A DNA stretch of 35,948 bases from assembly GCA_945897785.1 (NCBI GenBank), contig CAMDGD010000018.1:1-35948 (forward strand), read 5' to 3'. A program made the position numbers and the translations under genes. Each line of letters starts with the position of its first letter. Position 1 is the first letter of the stretch. The DNA comes from Paludibacter jiangxiensis (lineage in GTDB: Bacteria > Bacteroidota > Bacteroidia > Bacteroidales > Paludibacteraceae). Positions 32,392 through 35,948 of the stretch are shown here, piece by piece. A model generated the notes under the pieces. It saw only the letters and a list, made by a program, of their open reading frames with translations, searched no databases and was not told the DNA's origin.

Positions 32392-33180
32392 TCAAAGAAT
32401 CCTCTTTATTACACGCAAACGGTGCGTGTATTTTCCGGTTGTTTCGTGGATAATTCCTTGAGCGTCTATCGACTCAATTTTCACTCTGCCCGAAGCATGT
32501 ATTAATTGGTTATTGTTGATTAGAATACCTACATGCGAAATATTTCCTGATGTGTTTTCAAAGAAAGCCAAATCGCCTGAACGGGCCTCAGGAAGAAAGC
32601 TGATTAGCGATCCTTCATTTACTTGTTGTGTTGTGTCGCGTGGAAATTTTATGCCACATATTGATAGTACAACTTGCACAAATCCCGAACAATCGATTCC
32701 CAAAGCATTTCTTCCACCCCAGAGGTATGGTGTATTCAAATACATAAAGGCTACAGATAGTAGTTCATCGCCCGTAAAAATTTTTGTTAAGGGCAAGTTT
32801 ACTTGCGAAAGGTCAATGTGGTACGTGTTATCGCCCAATGCAAACGATTCTTTTTTCTTGTTGTAAAATGGTAGCGAACTACCTCCCGATAAAAGAATAT
32901 TTTCGTTTTTCGACTCAATAAAACAGCTTGCAATAGGTCGGTTTATTTGTGGGTGTTCTTCTTCTTTTATTGCTAATGCTATGGCGTCAGAGATGGGTGT
33001 GAGCATTTTTTTGTCAACCCATCCTTGATAGTTGTCAAACGTGTTTGCAATACGATAAAAGTTGGTGTCTTCTTCAATAATCTCTACCAAATCGCCAAAC
33101 AATAACTGGTTGCACATTTCGCTTTGTTCTTTTGATTCGCTACGCATCGGAACAATACTGTTAAGGGTTATGGCAAACAT
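32392..33180 (-). CDS. NlpC/P60 cysteine peptidase with SH3-like domain
   Basis: The 262-residue protein starts MFAITLNSIVPMRSE at ATG 33180. A longer frame to 33231 has no supporting features. Residues 1-~65 form a bacterial SH3-like domain (LLFGDLVEIIEEDTNFYRI, then YQGWVDKKML), and a second, weaker SH3-like segment precedes the catalytic domain. In the catalytic part GGRNALGIDCSGF carries Cys164, ISHVGI His216 and LIHASG His228. There is no signal peptide, so it may act in the cytoplasm on imported muropeptides, like the gamma-D-Glu-L-diamino-acid endopeptidases of Bacteroidota. A -7-like box TACTTTTG lies on its strand at 33226-33219, 32 nt or so before the ATG. Confidence 0.87.
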   Translation of the reverse strand: MFAITLNSIVPMRSESKEQSEMCNQLLFGDLVEIIEEDTNFYRIANTFDNYQGWVDKKMLTPISDAIALAIKEEEHPQINRPIASCFIESKNENILLSGGSSLPFYNKKKESFALGDNTYHIDLSQVNLPLTKIFTGDELLSVAFMYLNTPYLWGGRNALGIDCSGFVQVVLSICGIKFPRDTTQQVNEGSLISFLPEARSGDLAFFENTSGNISHVGILINNNQLIHASGRVKIESIDAQGIIHETTGKYTHRLRVIKRIL

Positions 33181-33324
33181 ATTACAATGGTTTTTTATAA
33201 TTGATAAAGGATTTAATGCAAAAGTAAGCAAACTTCACACTTTTTCTGTATTTTTGAAAATAATTTAGGTTGTTCTTATTGATTCAAACCCTTGCTTGTA
33301 TTTCTTGTTAAAAATTTTGCACTC

Positions 33325-35436
33325 ATGAAACTCAAAATTACGCCAACAAGTCTTCAAAATATGCTTAAGGTAGCTATCTTCCTTTTTGCTATTGCCATTA
33401 TTATTCAGCTATTTCCAAAAAAAGAATCGTTCGAGTATAAGTTCAATGTGGGTAAACCATGGTCGCACGAACTTATTACAGCTCCTTTTGATTATCCTAT
33501 TTATAAAGATAAATCGGTTTACGAAGCAGAAAAAATGGACCTTATACGCTCCCTGGCTCCGTATTATGATATTGATTATAAGGTTTACAGCAAAGTACTA
33601 AGTGAGTTTGTAAATAGCACAACAGTTACTGATGATAAGGGGGAAGAGGCTATTCCTTTTGCATATAAAAAACACATTGGTACCCAACTTAAAACGGTGT
33701 ACAGTCTTGGTATTATTCAAACCGACGAATTGAAAGCTATTATGCAAAAGGGCCAGACAAAAATTAAGCTGGTAGACAGCGATAAATATGCGCATACTTT
33801 TGCGTTAGACGATTTGTTTACCGTAAAATCGGCATACGAATATATTGTCAATAACCGACCGGTATGGATGGATGAGGATGTGCTTAAGTCTTTAAATCTA
33901 AATAAATATATTCAACCCAACCTTAGTTACAACAAAATCTTATCGGATAGGGAAGAAATCGAAGTGTTGAAAATGATTTCGCTAACCTCCGGAATGGTGC
34001 AAGCCGGCGAACGAATTGTGGATAGAGGCGAAATTGTTACTAAACGAACCAATAACTTGCTGAATTCCTTAAATGTAGAACTGAAAAAACAGCAAAAAAT
34101 AACTAATCAACAGTACAATTGGATGTTAGTTGGCGAACTGTTGATTATTTTTAGTTTGATGTTATTGTTGTTTTTGTATTTATACCTCTTTCGTAAACAA
34201 ATTTACGATAGGAATAGAGATTTAGTTTTTCTATTGTTGATGATATTGTTGATGCTGCTACTCGCAGTGATATCGTTAAAGGTCGATGGATTAAGTATTT
34301 ATGTTGTTCCTTTTGCCTTATTGCCCATTATTATACGTACTTTTTTTGATACTCGAACTGCTTTTTTTATTCACATTATAACGATATTGAAAATTTCGCT
34401 TATCGTGCCTAATGCTTTTGAGTTTATTTTAATTCAGCTAGTGGTAGGTATGACTGTTGTTTCTAGTTTGAAGGATTTAACTCAGCGGGCTCAGTTGTTT
34501 CGTACTTCCGTGTTGGTGTTCTTAACTTATGCTGTTATATACATCGGAAATTGCTTGTTAGTAGAGGGAGATTTTGCCAAATTGGTAGGGGTAAACTTCT
34601 TGTATTTTGGTATCAATGCCTTGCTTTTGTTGTTTGCTTATGGCTTAATTTATATCTTTGAAAAGGCCTTTGGCTTTTTGTCTAATGTAACTTTGGTCGA
34701 GTTATCGAATGTAAATACTCCCTTGCTTTTACAACTGTCGGAAACGGCTCCGGGTACTTTCCAACATTCCTTGCAATTGGCAAATTTAGTAACCGAAGCA
34801 GGAAAAAAAATCAATGCCAACACTTTATTGCTTCGTATTGGGGCCTTGTATCATGATATTGGCAAGATTAAAAATCCCACTTTTTACACCGAGAACCAGC
34901 TTTCCGGTATAAATCCGTTGGCTGAGTTAGACTACGAAACTGCTGCACAACGAATTATAGAACATGTAAAAGAGGGTGTTCGTTTGGCAGAAAAGCATGG
35001 TATCCCGGAACGGGTAATTGATTTTATTCGTACCCATCATGGCATTAGCCGTACCCGTTATTTTTATAACTCGTTTGTTAATAAATATCCCAATATGCCG
35101 GTAAACGAAAAGGCCTTTATGTATGAAGGTCCTTCGCCTACAACAAAAGAACAGGCTTTATTAATGATGGCCGATGCCGTTGAGGCTTCTTCTCGTAGCT
35201 TAAATGAATATTCTGACGAAACAATCAATATGTTGGTCGAAACTATTATCAATAAACAAATTACCGACGGGTTATTTAAGGAGGCAAAAATTACTTTTGT
35301 TAATGTGGAAACCGTAAAAGAGGTGTTTAAAGAGAAACTTAAAACCATTTACCATACACGGGTTAGTTATCCGGAATTAAATAAGGATAAAAATCCTACT
35401 TTCGATGGTAATATATCTCAAATAGGTGACGAGTGA
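33325..35436 (+). CDS. 7TM receptor-HD phosphodiesterase (PgpH-like, probable c-di-AMP hydrolase)
   Basis: The 703-residue protein has one N-terminal helix and a large extracytoplasmic 7TMR-HDED domain (SFEYKFNVGKPWSHELITAPFDYPI, shortened here to WSHELITAPFDYPI). Then come six or seven membrane helices (about residues 269-450) and a cytosolic HD domain. The metal-binding HD motif is H510-D511 in LYHDIGKIKNP, preceded by FQHSLQLANL and followed by EHVKEGVRLAEKHGIP and RTHHG. Related PgpH enzymes hydrolyse cyclic di-AMP; that function here is inferred. ATG 33325 was chosen over an in-frame TTG at 33292. A TATTTTTG box lies at 33249-33256. A repeat tract begins 6 bp after the stop. Confidence 0.87.
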   Translation: MKLKITPTSLQNMLKVAIFLFAIAIIIQLFPKKESFEYKFNVGKPWSHELITAPFDYPIYKDKSVYEAEKMDLIRSLAPYYDIDYKVYSKVLSEFVNSTTVTDDKGEEAIPFAYKKHIGTQLKTVYSLGIIQTDELKAIMQKGQTKIKLVDSDKYAHTFALDDLFTVKSAYEYIVNNRPVWMDEDVLKSLNLNKYIQPNLSYNKILSDREEIEVLKMISLTSGMVQAGERIVDRGEIVTKRTNNLLNSLNVELKKQQKITNQQYNWMLVGELLIIFSLMLLLFLYLYLFRKQIYDRNRDLVFLLLMILLMLLLAVISLKVDGLSIYVVPFALLPIIIRTFFDTRTAFFIHIITILKISLIVPNAFEFILIQLVVGMTVVSSLKDLTQRAQLFRTSVLVFLTYAVIYIGNCLLVEGDFAKLVGVNFLYFGINALLLLFAYGLIYIFEKAFGFLSNVTLVELSNVNTPLLLQLSETAPGTFQHSLQLANLVTEAGKKINANTLLLRIGALYHDIGKIKNPTFYTENQLSGINPLAELDYETAAQRIIEHVKEGVRLAEKHGIPERVIDFIRTHHGISRTRYFYNSFVNKYPNMPVNEKAFMYEGPSPTTKEQALLMMADAVEASSRSLNEYSDETINMLVETIINKQITDGLFKEAKITFVNVETVKEVFKEKLKTIYHTRVSYPELNKDKNPTFDGNISQIGDE

Positions 35437-35442
35437 AAAAAT

Positions 35443-35647
35443 GAGTAAGCTACTATCGCCGAAGGCTATTAACGCGAAGCTACTATCAAGCTAATAAATG
35501 TGAAAGGGTAGCGAATGCCGGTTGTATTTTTTAATCCCTGAAAGGGATATACATTAGTAACCGCGGGTGTTAACCCGTGGCATGGATAACGAAAGAACCT
35601 CCAGCCCCGAAGTGGGCTGAACTATATATGCTGAGATTAACAACATT
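35443..35647. repeat. Hairpin-rich intergenic repeat, copy 1
   Basis: About 205 bp with four stem-loops. GCC-GAA-GGC lies at 35458-35466, ATCCCT-GAA-AGGGAT at 35534-35548, CCGCGGGT-GTTA-ACCCGTGG at 35561-35580 (8-bp stem, one G.T pair) and CAGCCC-CGAAGT-GGGCTG at 35602-35619. AAGCTACTATC occurs twice inside (35447-35457 and 35477-35487). An 80-bp core (35553-35632) is identical to copy 2. It has the look of REP-like elements found in several copies in Bacteroidota genomes; it may be a mobile non-coding element. No open frame spans it. Confidence 0.75.
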
Positions 35648-35693
35648 AGAGATAGCGTATCGTTTTAAGGCAATGCAATATCACGACTAACAG

Positions 35694-35894
35694 GAGTAAC
35701 TATCGCCGAAGGCTAATAACGCGAAGCAAATATCAAACTAATAATGTGAATTAAGGGTAGAAATTCTAGTTGTATTTTTTATCCATGGAGGGGATACATA
35801 TTAGTAACCGCGGGTGTTAACCCGTGGCATGGATAACGAAAGAACCTCCAGCCCCGAAGTGGGCTGAACTATATATGCTAAAATTAACCACATT
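35694..35894. repeat. Hairpin-rich intergenic repeat, copy 2
   Basis: About 201 bp homologous to copy 1, 247 bp downstream in register. The core 35800-35879 is identical to 35553-35632. The first stem-loop (35705-35713) and the two core hairpins (35808-35827 and 35849-35866) are kept. The ATCCCT/AGGGAT stem of copy 1 has become ATCC...GGAT with a changed loop, so the flank drifts while the core does not. The copy is followed by a small CCACA-T-TGTGG inverted repeat (35888-35898). The repeat tract may run past the window edge. Confidence 0.72.
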
Positions 35895-35948
35895 GTGGCT
35901 GTCTTTATTAGAACTAAAGGGAGAAAGGACTAGAATTGCATTTTCTCA

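Noticed and set aside
35443-35894. CRISPR array at the window end
   Set aside because: There are only two copies, of ~200 bp with internal hairpins, not short regularly spaced repeats, and no cas gene is near.

Overview
This window is a chromosomal core-genome segment of a Bacteroidota bacterium, most likely of the Bacteroidales/Marinilabiliales type. The evidence is the gene content and order: gldF and gldG, the run parA-parB-DUF5683-mltD, an OstA_2-type LptA-like protein, a SurA/PpiC cluster, and AT-rich spacers with TTTG...TAnnTTTG promoters. Several genes start with TTG or GTG. I see no phage, transposase, CRISPR array, rRNA or tRNA. The interest lies in unusual gene architectures, gene order and non-coding repeats rather than in a mobile island.

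Layout. Positions 1-4043 (minus strand): gldF, surE, a small three-helix membrane protein, lpxB, then an OmpA-type lipoprotein cut by the window edge. Positions 4315-12252 (plus strand): five closely spaced genes for the cell envelope. They are a large outer-membrane protein with a PagL-like lipid A deacylase domain behind a repetitive basic N-terminal region, a two-domain parvulin isomerase, a SurA-like lipoprotein, a SurA-type chaperone and an OstA/LptA-like protein. A gene-free AT-rich stretch of about 570 bp follows. Positions 12823-17386 (minus strand): gldG, dnaN, a DnaQ-like exonuclease and a TrmN6-type tRNA methyltransferase. Positions 17713-22782 (plus strand): parA, parB, DUF5683, mltD, a MerR regulator and an alkaline phosphatase. 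Positions 22920-23379 (minus strand): an HU protein and a candidate small membrane protein. Positions 23597-23989 (plus strand): an XRE-like regulator whose stop codon directly abuts the stop of a convergent ClC gene. Positions 23990-27833 (minus strand): Sua5, a polyprenyl-phosphate sugar-phosphate transferase and a ClC transporter. Positions 28105-32364 (plus strand): recJ and priA. Then come an NlpC/P60 peptidase (minus) and a PgpH-like 7TM-HD phosphodiesterase (plus). The last 500 bp hold two diverged copies of a ~200-bp hairpin-rich repeat.

How the genes fit together. Three themes recur. The first is the outer membrane and LPS: lpxB, the PagL-like protein, OstA, the SurA/PpiC chaperones, the OmpA lipoprotein and the sugar-phosphate transferase. 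The second is peptidoglycan turnover: mltD and the NlpC/P60 enzyme. The third is chromosome replication, repair and segregation: dnaN, the exonuclease, parAB, HU, recJ and priA. The most notable points are the PagL-like fusion with five [FY]DPF repeats, the wide separation of gldF from gldG, a sugar transferase between sua5 and clc, a ClC with valine at the proton-glutamate position, and the 3'-terminal tandem repeat.
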